A DNA stretch of 64,000 nt, taken from positions 11,531,299 through 11,595,298 of the forward strand of contig CM032666.1 in assembly GCA_019095985.1 (NCBI GenBank), read 5' to 3'. The stretch comes from Streblospio benedicti. Taxonomy: Eukaryota; Annelida; Polychaeta; Spionida; Spionidae. Shown here piece by piece: positions 1-11,841 of this stretch (the stretch's first letter is position 1; every line of letters starts with the position of its first letter). The translations under genes and the position numbers were made by a program. The notes below the pieces were generated by a model. The model ran no database searches, was not told the DNA's origin, and saw only the letters and a program-made list of their open reading frames with translations.

Positions 1-835
1 GACAAGACAGCAACTAAAAGAGAAATGAAATAGGAAGGCTGTTAACGGGATTAGCCGGCCGGTCGTCTGCCTCACGGAATCTTTGAGGAGATGTAATTGG
101 ATCTGTCAGATGCTCTCTCGTGTTCGGCTGGACTCCGCTTGCTTTGGCAACGTTATACAGACACACATGGTGTCGTGAACGTGCTATACCTTCCATGAAA
201 GTTTGCCTTATTATTTTTTTAACTGTGCATACAACAACATGGTGGTTGGCTTTAAAAATCCCGTATCAATCACAATTTCAGTATGTAATCAACACTATAC
301 CGAATTTGGATAGGGGTATATTAAGAGTAACCACGCCATTTCCGTTGTTCAGTGAATAGATATAGAAAATGTCACTTTAAATACACACGCTAACAGTAAA
401 GAAGCATACCAGTGAGCGTTCAACGGCACTAAAATGTTGTACCGGTACTGTATGAACATTTACAGTAACCGTCAACTAAACATTGGTATAAATAAAAACT
501 GATGAAACTGATCACAGCATGGGAATAAATGCAGCCTCCTCACACGCCCACCACTTGCCTGATCCTGTCGCCGTGGTAGTGTAGCGGTTTGGTGACATTT
601 TCCTAATAGGCCGCCGCCGCCGCCGCTGGCCTGGGTGTCACTAGTACTTCGCCAAGGCCGCGCCGACCTGTTGCGTCGTCATTATTAACCACGCAAGGCG
701 TGTAGGGGATCTTACTTCAGATCCATGGTTAATATACGTGTATCACCCCATAGACTGTTCAATGGGATGCGTTTACATGTTGACGCGTTCTTTACAAATA
801 AATGGCGGATGGGTGGGTGGGTGGGGGTGTCAGAC
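1..835. other. Intergenic, no gene seen
   Basis: Only short open frames without recognisable domains occur here. A short GCC trinucleotide run lies near 610-626 in a locally GC-rich patch (about 590-680). A GGGT-rich run (about 810-830) precedes the iterated repeat that starts at 836. Confidence 0.6.
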
Positions 836-937
836 CGCAAAATATAACCAACGCAAAATATAACCAGTTATGATTTGCGTTAACGCAAAATATAACCACA
901 GCACCGAAAATGGACCTGGTGACGCAAAATATAACCA
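836..937 (+). repeat. Iterated CGCAAAATATAACC repeat cluster, left copy
   Basis: The motif CGCAAAATATAACC occurs four times, once as half of a near-perfect palindrome (about 866-897) centred on GCGTTAACGC. The order is unit, unit, palindrome, a spacer containing GAAAATGGACCTGGTG, unit. The same order, reverse-complemented, is found at 5239-5338. I do not recognise the family. The TTAA at the palindrome centre would fit two head-to-head ends around a TTAA target, but that is inference. Confidence 0.75.
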
Positions 938-2168
938 AGGTGTAGCCAGCAGGTTAGTTTGTGCGGAAAATCACCAAACTGCAGTCTATTCATTTTTTAC
1001 AATTTACATGGCACATACTCATACAGCAGAGGGTAGACTCGAGTGCATAATGTGTAAAACTGGTTTAAATATGTAAGTTTACTGCTGCATTTGTGTGGGT
1101 TGTATATGAGTAAAGTATTGGCAACAAATCTGTAAAATGTGAAGACATCTTGGTTGATCTTAGGGTGTATTGTGGTCAAATGTGGTGTGCGCATATGTGG
1201 TTTGTAATGTGATGAGACACACGAATATCTGTAGCCCTAAATGAGCATAGTATATAAAAACTGTAACACCTGATCTACAACCATGGTATCCAAAGCAGCA
1301 CCATCCTGGCCTTGTGTTTGTCCTCTCTCCATTCATCAATAGCATTTCCACTTACGTAGCATGTCTTTCTTTATACATGTATGTCTCTCTATGTATCAAG
1401 ACCTCGGTTGCCGTCTGTTTTTATAGTAGATAAGTATAGAAAAAAATCCATGTGTGCGTTTAAGTAGTAACAGTAGCAACAGCAGTGTATAAGTGCATTG
1501 TTTTTTGTTTTTTGTTTTGTTTTTAAAATTTCTATGGTAGGTAATTTATACTATTGAACATAATTAAACTACACAAGTGCTAAAATGTCCTGTATTGTTA
1601 TAAATATTTCAGAAATTGGCATATAGAGGTGGGTATGTTTTAAAAACAAAATGTCTACTGTGGGTCACCTTTTCTCAAAATAGGTATATTGGTGGGTTCC
1701 ATTCTAAACCTATCAGAAGTACATCCGCACCCACGGCAGATACACCCCTCCAAGATAGCTTGATAGAGGAGTTCCACAGTATTAGGATGATTGATTTTCA
1801 GTGGGGTTCCGAAAAGATCTTTAGAGAATATGAAAACTGACTGGTTCAACATGTTACGCGACGTATATAGTACGTTTTGTACACAACTTGCCGTTGTACT
1901 TATAATAAGGTGAACAGTGGTGGCTAAAGATTATTAATTACAGTCTCAATTGAAGCGATCTTTGTGACAAATAATTAATGATGGGCAAACTAAGAGTGTT
2001 GTTGACTTAGGATGTTTACATGTATCTTTAAGAAGTATTAGTTTTTCATCTATTCTTGCTGAATACGATGCTCACCATTTTAATGTTTTACTAAGACAGG
2101 TTCCATAAAAAGACTTGAAGCTTCACAGAACAGTCTAATACAAGAAATGGCCATGTCTCAATTTTATA
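938..2168. other. No gene seen
   Basis: AT-rich sequence with a T-rich low-complexity run near 1498-1530. Short open frames carry no recognisable domain. Confidence 0.55.
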
Positions 2169-2785
2169 TTAACCCTAATCAGTACATTAGGGGTCCGTTT
2201 GGGTATACCTTTTGTGATATATATCTTTATCCGATTGGCATTTCTTCTTTTCCTTTTAAGTAGTTGTCACCCTATATCTAGTCTCTACCAGTGCCGAAGA
2301 TTATATGATTTATTTAAATATTACGACGTACATAAAAAATATTTGCTTGGGGTCCACATGGACCCCGGGAGCATTACACGTTGAGAGCAGAAAATACGGG
2401 GTACACTGGAAATTTTTATTGAAGGCCTTTAATGATGTTGTCAGCTCATATCTTCCCATTATCGAGAATGAAAATTATTTTCTTTGGTTATACATAAGAA
2501 CCAATACAAGAGCAATTTTATTGGGGGTCCGCATGGACCCCAGACACAATGGGCACAGAGAACACAGAGTTGTTTAATAATTTGACCTATTAAAATATGC
2601 ATATAATTAAAAAAAACATAACTCTTTGTTATTTTTATCCGACACAGTCACAATTAACATACGAATGTATTTGTATCAAAGAAAGATCATTAATTGAAGA
2701 GAAAATCACATCAAATGTTTGGGGTCCACATGGACCCCTGTTGTACTGATTAAGGTATTTTGGTTAATGTACCGATGAGGGTTAA
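2169..2785. mobile_element. piggyBac-like non-autonomous element (MITE)
   Basis: The element is bounded by TTAA at 2169-2172 and 2782-2785. The left end reads CCCTAATCAGTACATTA and the right end, reverse-complemented, reads CCCTCATCGGTACATTA, giving 15 of 17 identical positions. TTAA targets and ends starting CCCT are typical of piggyBac. The interior has three palindromes of the form GGGGTCCRCATGGACCCC (about 2349, 2523 and 2719) and a decayed fourth next to the left end. No transposase frame is seen, so it would depend on a transposase encoded elsewhere. Confidence 0.75.
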
Positions 2786-3017
2786 TAGTATTTTATTTAC
2801 ATATAGGAGAACTGTAAATTTTTAAATTTTGATATTATGTGATTTTTGATAATGCATATAAGTGGAAATCTGTTAATCTTACTGCACCCAATTGCTATCA
2901 TACTCGCACGGACAGTTTTGAGCCTACCATAGATGCACAAGTCAACAAAGACTACAGTTAAAGTGACCAGTAGCAATGGAGAAGATGCCGAGTTCTGTAA
3001 ACGTGCTCGATGTGATC

Positions 3018-3591
3018 NNNNNNNNNNNNNNNNNNNNNNNNNNNNNNNNNNNNNNNNNNNNNNNNNNNNNNNNNNNNNNNNNNNNNNNNNNNNNNNNNNN
3101 NNNNNNNNNNNNNNNNNNNNNNNNNNNNNNNNNNNNNNNNNNNNNNNNNNNNNNNNNNNNNNNNNNNNNNNNNNNNNNNNNNNNNNNNNNNNNNNNNNNN
3201 NNNNNNNNNNNNNNNNNNNNNNNNNNNNNNNNNNNNNNNNNNNNNNNNNNNNNNNNNNNNNNNNNNNNNNNNNNNNNNNNNNNNNNNNNNNNNNNNNNNN
3301 NNNNNNNNNNNNNNNNNNNNNNNNNNNNNNNNNNNNNNNNNNNNNNNNNNNNNNNNNNNNNNNNNNNNNNNNNNNNNNNNNNNNNNNNNNNNNNNNNNNN
3401 NNNNNNNNNNNNNNNNNNNNNNNNNNNNNNNNNNNNNNNNNNNNNNNNNNNNNNNNNNNNNNNNNNNNNNNNNNNNNNNNNNNNNNNNNNNNNNNNNNNN
3501 NNNNNNNNNNNNNNNNNNNNNNNNNNNNNNNNNNNNNNNNNNNNNNNNNNNNNNNNNNNNNNNNNNNNNNNNNNNNNNNNNNNNNNNNNNN
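3018..3591. other. Assembly gap (574 N)
   Basis: Unbroken N run. Long open frames that cross it are artefacts. Because it lies between two mobile-element segments, repeats may have caused the gap. Confidence 0.99.
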
Positions 3592-3649
3592 AAAATCAAC
3601 TTGGCAAAAACAAACCACACATCAAGCTACAGCTAAACTGTGTAATACT

Positions 3650-3785
3650 TATAAGTTTAACAGTAGTTTTTAGACAAGGATAATACTCAGTTCATACACT
3701 AAGCTTTCAATAGAATCCGCCATCTTGTTCACAGTGGTTGACGTCATTCGTCGTCACTGGGACCTCGGGAGATTCCCGGGTTGCG
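3650..3785. repeat. Left inverted repeat of the Penelope-like fragment
   Basis: Pairs with 4065-4200 with about 5 mismatches in 136 bp. It contains a CRE-like TGACGTCA half-core and a YY1-like motif (CCGCCATCTT), which read outward as promoter-like elements. Confidence 0.9.
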
Positions 3786-4125
3786 TGCCTCCCTCACCCT
3801 CTCGGGTGAGGACATTGTTCCAGATGGAAGGAAGCTGGTACCTGCCCCCATCTATATTTAGTGAGGGCTTGAGTTTCCTGATATGAATGGCCTCCTTCAC
3901 GCCACGTTCACAATATTTGGGTTCTACACATAAGATGTTAGTCCCTTCAAGAGAGACACTGTTTCCTTTACTGTCTGTGTGCAGGTGGTGAGACACCTCT
4001 GATCCAGCGGAACTGGGTATGCGCTGTTCTAGGAACCTCGCTTTCAACGCGCGTTCAGTCTCTCCGCAACCCAGGAATCTCCCGAGGTCCCAGTGACGAC
4101 AAATGACGTCAACCACTGTGAACAA
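3754..4125 (-). pseudogene. GIY-YIG endonuclease fragment of a Penelope-like element
   Basis: An open frame of 123 codons shows the conserved C-terminal half of a Penelope GIY-YIG nuclease: CGETERALKARFLEQR, then RGVKEAIHIRKLKPSLN, then DGGRYQLPSIWNNVL. In full elements this domain follows the reverse transcriptase and nicks the target DNA. Both ends of this frame run into the 136-bp inverted repeats, so the first and last roughly 20 residues are repeat-encoded. Function as a separate protein is unlikely. Family assignment rests on remembered family motifs, not a search. Confidence 0.7.
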
Positions 4126-4200
4126 GATGGCGGATGCTATTGAGAGCTTAGTGTATGAACTGAGTATTATCTTTGTCTAAAAACTACTGTTAAACTTATA
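4065..4200. repeat. Right inverted repeat of the Penelope-like fragment
   Basis: Reverse complement partner of 3650-3785. In plus orientation it holds TGACGTCA, then AAGATGGCGG about 20 bp later, the usual look of a YY1-type initiator downstream of a CRE. Confidence 0.9.
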
Positions 4201-5238
4201 TATGTTATATCCAGGATAAATGAATTTCCATCATAAGATACGATGTGTAATACTTGTTGATTTTATAGGTTCATAAGTAAAGTTTCTTACCAAAGCCTAA
4301 CATCTCGTCCTTACCTCTATTAACCATATGATCCACACAACACACCAGAGCAAGTTCCCATTCAAGCACACCAAGAAGAGACAAAAATGCTAATACAAGA
4401 AAAAGACTGGTTGAAAAACGCTAGATATTCAAGAAAATCATCAATTTTGCAGGTGCTTGTCAAATCTTTCGCTCAATACTAGCATCATTTATATCATGTA
4501 TTGACACTATGTGGGAATCTTGCTTATCTATAATTTTCACAGAGGTAAGCTCCAAGGTTCCAGCTCAGATCACAGCTATCGCAGAATCAAAAAGTCTGTT
4601 CTCTCGCATTAACCCTTAAACTTCATATAGGCATTGATAGCTGGTGGCTCGTGTCATATTCTGTGGCCATAACTTATGGGATCGTCTGGAATAACGTTCT
4701 GTGACCTTCAGATGGACTGATTGAGAAGGCAGGCTCATGGGATCATTCGGAAATTGCTCACAATAACACGGGAACATCTTTATGAACAATGTCTGCATGA
4801 CCACCTTTAAGCAGAAAGACATATTGATGAGCAAGTTAGCCCCCCCCCCACCCCCACCCCCCACCCCCCACCCCCAGACGACCCAAAAAGGAAAAAGAAT
4901 CATCCAAAATCAACTACTCAAAAATCCATAACGGCAGCTCACATGCTGAAAAGAATCAAAATAACATCTCCCGAGAAGTGATAAAACATTTGGGCTGGAA
5001 CCAAGTACAGTGAAGTAGATAGATATGTGTTATTTCCTTATGGAGGACAGCATTAATCTCAAGTAATCAATAATCATTAGACAGAACCATCTAGAAGTGC
5101 GCCATTACCAAATGCCCCAGCCAGACCACTCTAAGCACTAAACATTGGGTGACTCGGGTAAATATATCAGATACAGTCACAGGCTAGTAAAACAAAAATA
5201 CTCTCTACTGTATGTTAAAAATAGTGCACATTTGCTGT
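4201..5238. other. No gene seen; C-rich tract
   Basis: No supported coding sequence. A C-rich (CCCCCA)n-like tract lies at about 4840-4876. Confidence 0.55.
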
Positions 5239-5338
5239 GGTTATATTTTGCGGCAGTGGTTATATTTTGCGTCACCAAGTCCATTTTCAGGGGTGTGGTT
5301 ACGTTTTGCGTTAACGCAAAACATAACTGGTTATGTTT
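5239..5338 (-). repeat. Iterated CGCAAAATATAACC repeat cluster, right copy (inverted)
   Basis: This is the reverse complement of the cluster at 836-937, with the same order from outside to inside: palindrome around GCGTTAACGC, spacer GAAAATGGACTTGGTG, then two motif units. Some units have drifted (for example CGCAAAACGTAACC). Its inverted placement 4.3 kb from the first copy could mark the ends of one larger element, or be two separate insertions. Confidence 0.75.
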
Positions 5339-6180
5339 ACAGGAGGTACCCAGGATGTTATTACTAGATTAAACGTTATTTACTTACACAAATATGCATA
5401 ACATGTTAAATTTGATTTTATCTATATATAGACTTGAATCTTTGAACTACTACGCCAGTTTAAACTATTCAACGTAGACAAAATACAAAACATTAAAAAC
5501 TCACTCTTGCAGCATGACCACTCTATATGAGTCACACTGGTGTGACATCCCGCTATCTCTTCACACTCGATTGCGTCACTCAGTATTTGAAGGCCAAACA
5601 TTTCTATTATTGGTCCCCAAAAGTGTTTAGGCAACGCTCAATCACTGCATAGGTTGTGTAACAACAGAACATTCTGGCTGAATTTCTTTTTTAAAAGGCA
5701 CCACTGTAAAGAAACAACTAGGAAGCCGAGTTATCCATAGGTGGGGTCAACGAGGGTTGACTACGATCAGTGGCAAGGTGTTTGTATTCTGAACTATGAC
5801 ATTATATAACATATATAATATATTTATAAACAAATACATTTACAACAAGGACATAGACAGACAGGATTTATTCCAGCTATATTACAGCCATATAAAAGGA
5901 AATGTATATACAAAATTTACAATAAGGCTAAAAGGTTGAAAGGTAACTGCATCAGTTTATGAATTTTGAAGAGATGTTTGATGGTATTTGAATGAGAGTC
6001 ATTATTTTTTAAATTTTCTCAAGCATATATTTAATATATACGAGTTGCACCACTTGATGCAGTTACCTTTGATTTGCAAATCCAGTAATGCAGTCGTGTA
6101 CATTCACTAGCATTACATTAGGCACATCCGATCGGGAAAAGATTTCTGAAAACCCATCATTACGTATAGCTTATATATAT
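5339..6180. other. No gene seen
   Basis: AT-rich unique-looking sequence with short domain-free frames only. Confidence 0.5.
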
Positions 6181-6224
6181 ATATTGGCATTAGGTGGAGG
6201 CATTGTCCGAGCAAACGGTCCGAG

Positions 6225-6345
6225 TGAACGGTGATGACCGAGTGGCCCGCGTGGACTAGGGAGTGGATTTGGCGTTCGACTTGAGACCAGAATGTTGTGA
6301 ATTCGAGTTGTTGTCGGGTATGGTGGAGGGTGTCGAGCAATATCT
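6225..6345 (+). mobile_element. tRNA-derived SINE head (Ser/Leu-type)
   Basis: An A-box-like TGACCGAGTGG (6235-6245) and a B-box-like GAATTCGAGTT (6299-6309) lie 54 bases apart, the spacing of class II tRNAs (Ser, Leu). The stretch between them resembles a tRNA-Ser/Leu body with a long variable arm. It does not fold as an intact tRNA by eye, so a SINE head or decayed tRNA copy is the likelier reading. The SINE body boundary is not clear. Confidence 0.5.
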
Positions 6346-6667
6346 ACCATAACATTTGCACACTTCATCATCAGCGTGGCTGCTGTGCGTGATGAACACC
6401 ATCCGCTCTGGTATTAAGTGTCACCCCCCACCCCCACCCGCCGCCGCCCCTTGCTAGTTGAGAAAGGCACTAATGACCTGGAGTGTATTCAAAGTAGTTC
6501 GAAAACGAAAATATTGAATGCTGAGCGTAAAAAGGGACATGGGGACTTAATGCACCCAACAAATAAAGTCGAGTAAAGCAATGCACCGCCAGTACGCGTA
6601 TCTATGAATACAGGGTTCTTTTTAGACAACCAAACCAAACCACATGATTTTTATAATGCATTGTTGG

Positions 6668-7335
6668 TACGAAATACGAAATACAATAGTTTATTACATC
6701 CTTAGATCAATACAATCCAACAGGCACTATTGGTAATAAACACTACATAGTAAAGACGAAAAAGAAAAAGATCATAATTATATACATATGTTTGAAATCG
6801 CACATTAGGTTATATCAGACCAACATGGGAAACAAACCAAAAATTAACATGAGGCATTGGAGATAGTAAATACGCCAGAGTTAGAAAGGGGGAGGGCACC
6901 GGGCCAATTTCCCATATTATTTGGTAATATCGAGGCAAAGTTTAGCGAAGTCCTGTGCTATTTCACCCTCGGCTATCATTAGAAATTCAAATTTCTGGAG
7001 GTTATTTAGTGTCTTAAAGGGTGGGCATTTGGCCTGGATTTTCCTGAATACTCTCATTCTTATATTTTCAAATTTGGGGCATTCAGTCACCGCATGAAAC
7101 TCATCTTCTAGTACCATAAGATTATTACCCTGGCAAAAGGTACAATACCTTTCACTTCTTGGTATGGGTGTGGGGCACGTGTAACTGCCTCTTTCTATCT
7201 CAAAATGGTGGGAGTTTATCCTTAGTTTGGTCAGGGCTATTCGGTTTATATTGCAATTAATATCTTTCAGGTATAATTCCTGTTTAAATATCTTTGTTGG
7301 TATGTTTATGTAAACAATGATTAGTCTCTATCATT
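6668..7335 (-). mobile_element. LINE 3' end (CR1/Jockey-like C-terminal fragment)
   Basis: Minus-strand translation over 6917-7330 gives the C-terminal region of a non-LTR retrotransposon ORF2: LTKLRINSHHFEIERGSY, then a zinc-knuckle-like ERYCTFC, then VLEDEFHAVTECPKFENIR, ending at a stop at 6917. A 3' untranslated part runs down to a short (ATTTCGT)n tail near 6668-6680. Reverse transcriptase and endonuclease are missing, so the copy is strongly 5'-truncated, as is usual for LINEs. The C-terminal part reads without a stop, so decay is modest. Confidence 0.75.
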
Positions 7336-9174
7336 TTTCCTCGTGCTACTCTATCCCAGGATCTGCTTGATCGAGACTAACATGTGTGTAGTACATAACG
7401 GCAACAATTGTACTACGAAAGGAATTTAACATTTTATATGCAAAAATGGGCTTTGACTCAAGAGTAGAGACTCACGGAATAATGCTTTTGCAAAAACAGG
7501 TTATCTGTAATCAATAAAGGTAACAAGTGCTGAGCCTGCTTTTCTGTATGACACACGTGCTAATTATATGATTTAGCACAGTAAGAATGTAGCCATCTAA
7601 TGCACATTTAGAAGTGTGCTGAGTTCACAATGTAACCACCAATCAAGAATCACAACGTTCTCTTTCAACGAGACTGGACAGTGAATCAACAGTCATTTGC
7701 TTTGGAGCACTTGTGTATTCGACGAATCGCATGATGGCACTAGTGTATATGGGCACACGATTGTGTAAAGCAGTCCAAAAAAGGTCGCCTCGACAAAGGT
7801 CAGTTAAGAAATAATGCCTGTGTGCAATTAATTGCCGAAGAAAATCGGAAATATGATTTTGCTGGCAACATTGTATGTTATGCAGTAACCCACAAAGCGA
7901 GATTACCTGATTGTTACATGCTTTACAGCAGACCATCAAGTTTCAAATGTCGATGGCCCAGTTCATAAACCAACATCATAATGCAACTAGCTGAAATGTG
8001 ATTACACATTCTTGATAAAGATAGAGTTCTGTGCGAAATGTGATCCTTTACGACACATAAATATTTATAGGCATTCTATTTTGAGACGTGTATCAATCAC
8101 TTTTGAAATATAATTAACTTCACAACCTTATTTGTGCATGTCTCAAACTATTCAAAATCTCGACCTACCTTGTAAGACGCCCACAGACGCTTTAAATCTT
8201 CGAATTGAAAAGTTATGATCTCTAAGTACTTCTTACACTATTTCAGTCTTGTTGTACACTTGCCAAGTCGTATAACATACCTGGTATTAGCAGTTCATAA
8301 AGTAGGAATTTTATGAGAAATGTGTCTAGTATCTGCTTGAACAGTTTTGTGCGTATTAAAAATAGAAGTTTATTGCATGCAGTGCATGTCAACAGCATTA
8401 TAGTACAGAGTGTTAAGTTCATTAAGCAATTACATTGTGACACACAGTCTAAAAACATGCGTGAATCAAGCTTACATGTACTTCTCCGATACCTTCCTTA
8501 TTGCCCATGTATCAACGCCAACTTGATCACAAGCGCCCAAAGACTATGGCATCGCTTGCACTGTGCGGAATCCTGGTGATAAAGTAATACCCCTCCCTGG
8601 AATGCGTATGTTGATTGGCAAAATACCTCTGAAAGCTGGCTCTATCCCTACCACTAACCCTCAAACTCCACATGCCTTGTGGTATGGTTGTACAACTTTC
8701 AAACGGAGCTTAGAACAGAAAATAAAATAGAACAAGCATAACTTGTATGGCCCTGTCTGTGTGGTTTACTTTGTAACGTAATTGTGTGCACATATGCAGT
8801 TGACGACCATGACCAGGACAAGGACCTTGACGGACATAACTATTTGAGATGTGTCCCCCAGGCGAGGGTGTATTGTATTTTTTAGAAATTAAATGTGATT
8901 AGTGGCGAAGACATATATTTGTCTCTGTGCTAACAGTTTCTATAGTCAGAATGCGTAACAATCTGTAGATTTAACATTACGTCACAAAAGTGTTGTTTAC
9001 TAAGTCGTTAGATGTTTGATCATTTGATAACAACTAATATAGGCCTTCCAATGTATGTTAATGTTAACACATTAATATGTTGATAATGTGCATATGTTCA
9101 TGTTCAAGTGGCTATGAAATGGTTCTCCGTGACTCCCTACTGATGTTAAAGTGTTTGTATTGAATAGTCCTACA
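7336..9174. other. No gene seen
   Basis: About 1.8 kb of AT-rich sequence; the open frames here (for example at 7643-7939) show no known domain and no splice-supported structure. Confidence 0.5.
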
Positions 9175-9951
9175 TGAACGCTAGGTATTCAGGTATGCAT
9201 ACTTTAAACTTGGACTACTTAATGTGGAAAGAAGGGTTGACTACCTCACACTCAATATCATGTATAAGATTTTTAATTGTTCTGCCCCATCATATATTTG
9301 TGAATATGTTGAACAACATAAACGCGTATACAATACACGATACAGTTATAATTCTTTCACTGTGCCCCAGGTAAATTCTCATGGCAAGCTTACTTTTAAA
9401 TGGAATGGTGTCAAACTCTGGAATAAGTTACCCAATTATATTAAATCATGTGATAGCAAAAGAAATTTAAATCCCAATGTAAAAAATATCTCTTTAATGA
9501 AATGATCAAAGTTGAAAATAGCATATATACTAAGTAAACAGTAATAGTAATTATTTTTGGATTATTTATTATCAGATAAATTTGCGATTTGGATGCCAAT
9601 TTGAAAGATATGTTGTTTTTTATAGGTCCACCATGGAAATACGTTGCTAGATATTTTTTAATATCTTAAACTTTTGGTGTTAACCATATTCTTTATCATT
9701 AGGCATAATTTCACAATTAACTTTTCTTCATGTTTTTGTATTTGTAATTTTTTCAGGATCACATGTATTTCAATATTGTAGTCCATACTCAGTATTTCCA
9801 AAGATTCAGTAGTATTTATATATTTTGTCACCTCTGTATATTGAAACCATAACATTGCTGTTATTTTTAATGTAAGTATAAGCAGATATTTTGTATTATT
9901 ATTGTTTGCCATAATGATATTGAATAAAATCTATCTCAATCTCAATCTCAA
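9175..9951 (+). mobile_element. LINE 3' end with (TCTCAA)n tail
   Basis: The plus strand encodes the extreme C-terminus of a reverse-transcriptase ORF: NVERRVDYLTLNIMYKIFN, APSYICEYV, then LWNKLPNYIKSC. A frameshift near 9470 moves the ending (KSQCKKYLFNE) to another frame. About 400 bases of AT-rich 3' UTR follow, ending in TGAATAAAATC plus a short CTCAAT repeat (9931-9951), typical of LINE tails. It is 5'-truncated and non-functional. It is a different family from the fragments at 6668 and 11842, judging by the C-terminal sequence and tail. Confidence 0.7.
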
Positions 9952-10349
9952 ACATCAGAAACAGAAATGCAGTGTAATACTACTTTTACATTTCCCTACG
10001 GTAACCATCATTTGGAATTGATTAATTGGTAGCAAATGCATGTTGTTTTGGACCTGACCTATTTAAAATTTACCGAAAGCCGTTAGAACCATCATGCACC
10101 TATTAAGGTCAAATCAGATGTTTGCATGTATCTATTTATAAAATTTACTTTTATATTATATTAGCAGAACTGTCTTGCTCGGATTACACACTTCACCATA
10201 CAAAATAACTATCACATTAAAGTGAAAGTAGACGTTTATTGAAATTCTTGTATTTTTATCTAACACCTTTACCCTAAGCTTGACTTTATAACGCATATAT
10301 TCAACTTTACTTCTCGGTCTCATTGGAAGAGGAAATGTTTTCAAGGCGT

Positions 10350-10504
10350 TCCCCCTACCAACAACCCCCCCCATCCACCCCCATTTTTTTACCAAAAATA
10401 CCTTATTTTCATAGGGTTTTAGTATATTTGCTATCGTTCGCTCGTTCGGAACCCATGAGATCCCTTGTGTGCCCCTCACCCCTGTCTGAAAACCTGGATC
10501 TGCC
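10350..10504. mobile_element. MITE of the GGCAGATCCAGG family, truncated
   Basis: The right end CCTGGATCTGCC (10493-10504) and the core phrases TACCAAAAATACC and TTTCATAGGGTTTT match the better copies at 27361 and 52734. The left inverted repeat is missing. C-runs in the left half are typical of this family. Confidence 0.65.
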
Positions 10505-11841
10505 AGTGCGCTCAATACTTTTTTTTACCTTATAGTGACCAATATTGATTCGTAATGACTAATATTTTAGGAGGGATGATTTAAAAAATTAGTAATACAA
10601 ATTATGTACCCCTTTTTAATTTTAGTTTGATTTGCAATCCATTTCTAATAGGGTTAGTTGCTTAAAAGATAACGAAAATAAGATCACTACATTTTTATTT
10701 GCATATATATCTTGAAACAACACTTGAAGAGGACCGCCACCATGTGTAATGTTGAAAATTATACACGTCATTGACTTATTCGTTAGAATAGGAATAATTT
10801 GTTGTGATCATTTACAAGAACATTCATATTTGATACAACAAATGACAGCATTCATATAATTTTACTTTAAAACTTCACGCTGCATGACATCAATACTTTT
10901 TTAACTCACAAAATTTATATACACGACTATGAGGATAAGATGTAGAAACTGGTCAGCCTCGTATTTACTGCGGACCGGCTCAAATAATATTTTTTGATAT
11001 ACTTCGTAACATAACATAACATAACAAGTAACATATAAATTGGGATATCAATCAGCTGGAACAATGCGTCATAGACATTAATGGTGTTGTTAATACATTG
11101 CATATAAATCATGTACATAATTTATAATAAACGTTGTAATATGTAAATGTGGTAATCACATAAATGATAATATATATAAAAGTATATTTCGTATAAGTCT
11201 ACATTAAACTGTTTAAAAGACATAAAAAACTATAAATGTAACAGTGATAATATGTTTAGAAAAAAAGTAGTTAGTTTGGATCTGGACCTGGATATACATC
11301 TGCATAGTCCGTGAATAAGTAAGTGCTGATGGTGTATGCAACGTATGTAGCCTATATGTTATCAGAATCCTGATTATATAAAATAGAATCTCACATTCAT
11401 GTACATATAGAATATACCAAGCTATTGCAAAAACAGCCTACACCAATGTGCGGAGAGTCTGACGGGGCGAGTCAGTCGGATGTGACTATTGCATGCGCAA
11501 TATGATAAAACTACGTCGGGTTTTTTGTACGAATATGGTACCGTTTTATCAAACTTTTGTGGTTTAGACACGAAATATAATTTGATGAATGGTGACATAC
11601 CCCCCCCACACACACACACACACCGGTAGTGCTGCTTCTCTATTGCTTTACGACAGTAACTGCCAAAAACTTAGGAGACCGGAGGGATCAGTGCATGCCT
11701 GCTGTGTATCATGATAACCGATGAAACTACACATCCATGACCATGTGTGATACAATTTGGTAATATATGTCGTTTGCTATCCTATTCTGCCTAAAAGTTG
11801 CCCCGCCCTCACCCACAGCAAGCTAATCTGCAAGCTTCTTA
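10505..11841. other. No gene seen; short simple repeats
   Basis: AT-rich DNA with a short (ATAAC)n run near 11007-11026 and a (CA)n run near 11607-11623. Confidence 0.55.

Larger units (their letters stand above)
3650..4200 (-). mobile_element. Penelope-like element fragment with inverted repeats
   Basis: A short Penelope-like retroelement fossil. Two inverted repeats of 136 bp (3650-3785 and 4065-4200) are about 96% identical without gaps and frame a GIY-YIG endonuclease segment on the minus strand. The reverse transcriptase part is absent, so this is a partial copy. Penelope-like elements are known for terminal repeats that can be inverted, which fits. The high similarity of the repeats suggests a fairly young insertion or one kept by hairpin-driven conversion. 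Confidence 0.7.

Noticed and set aside
2797-3683. Long open frames of 220-273 codons
   Set aside because: They run through the 574-base N gap; the translated X run is not sequence.
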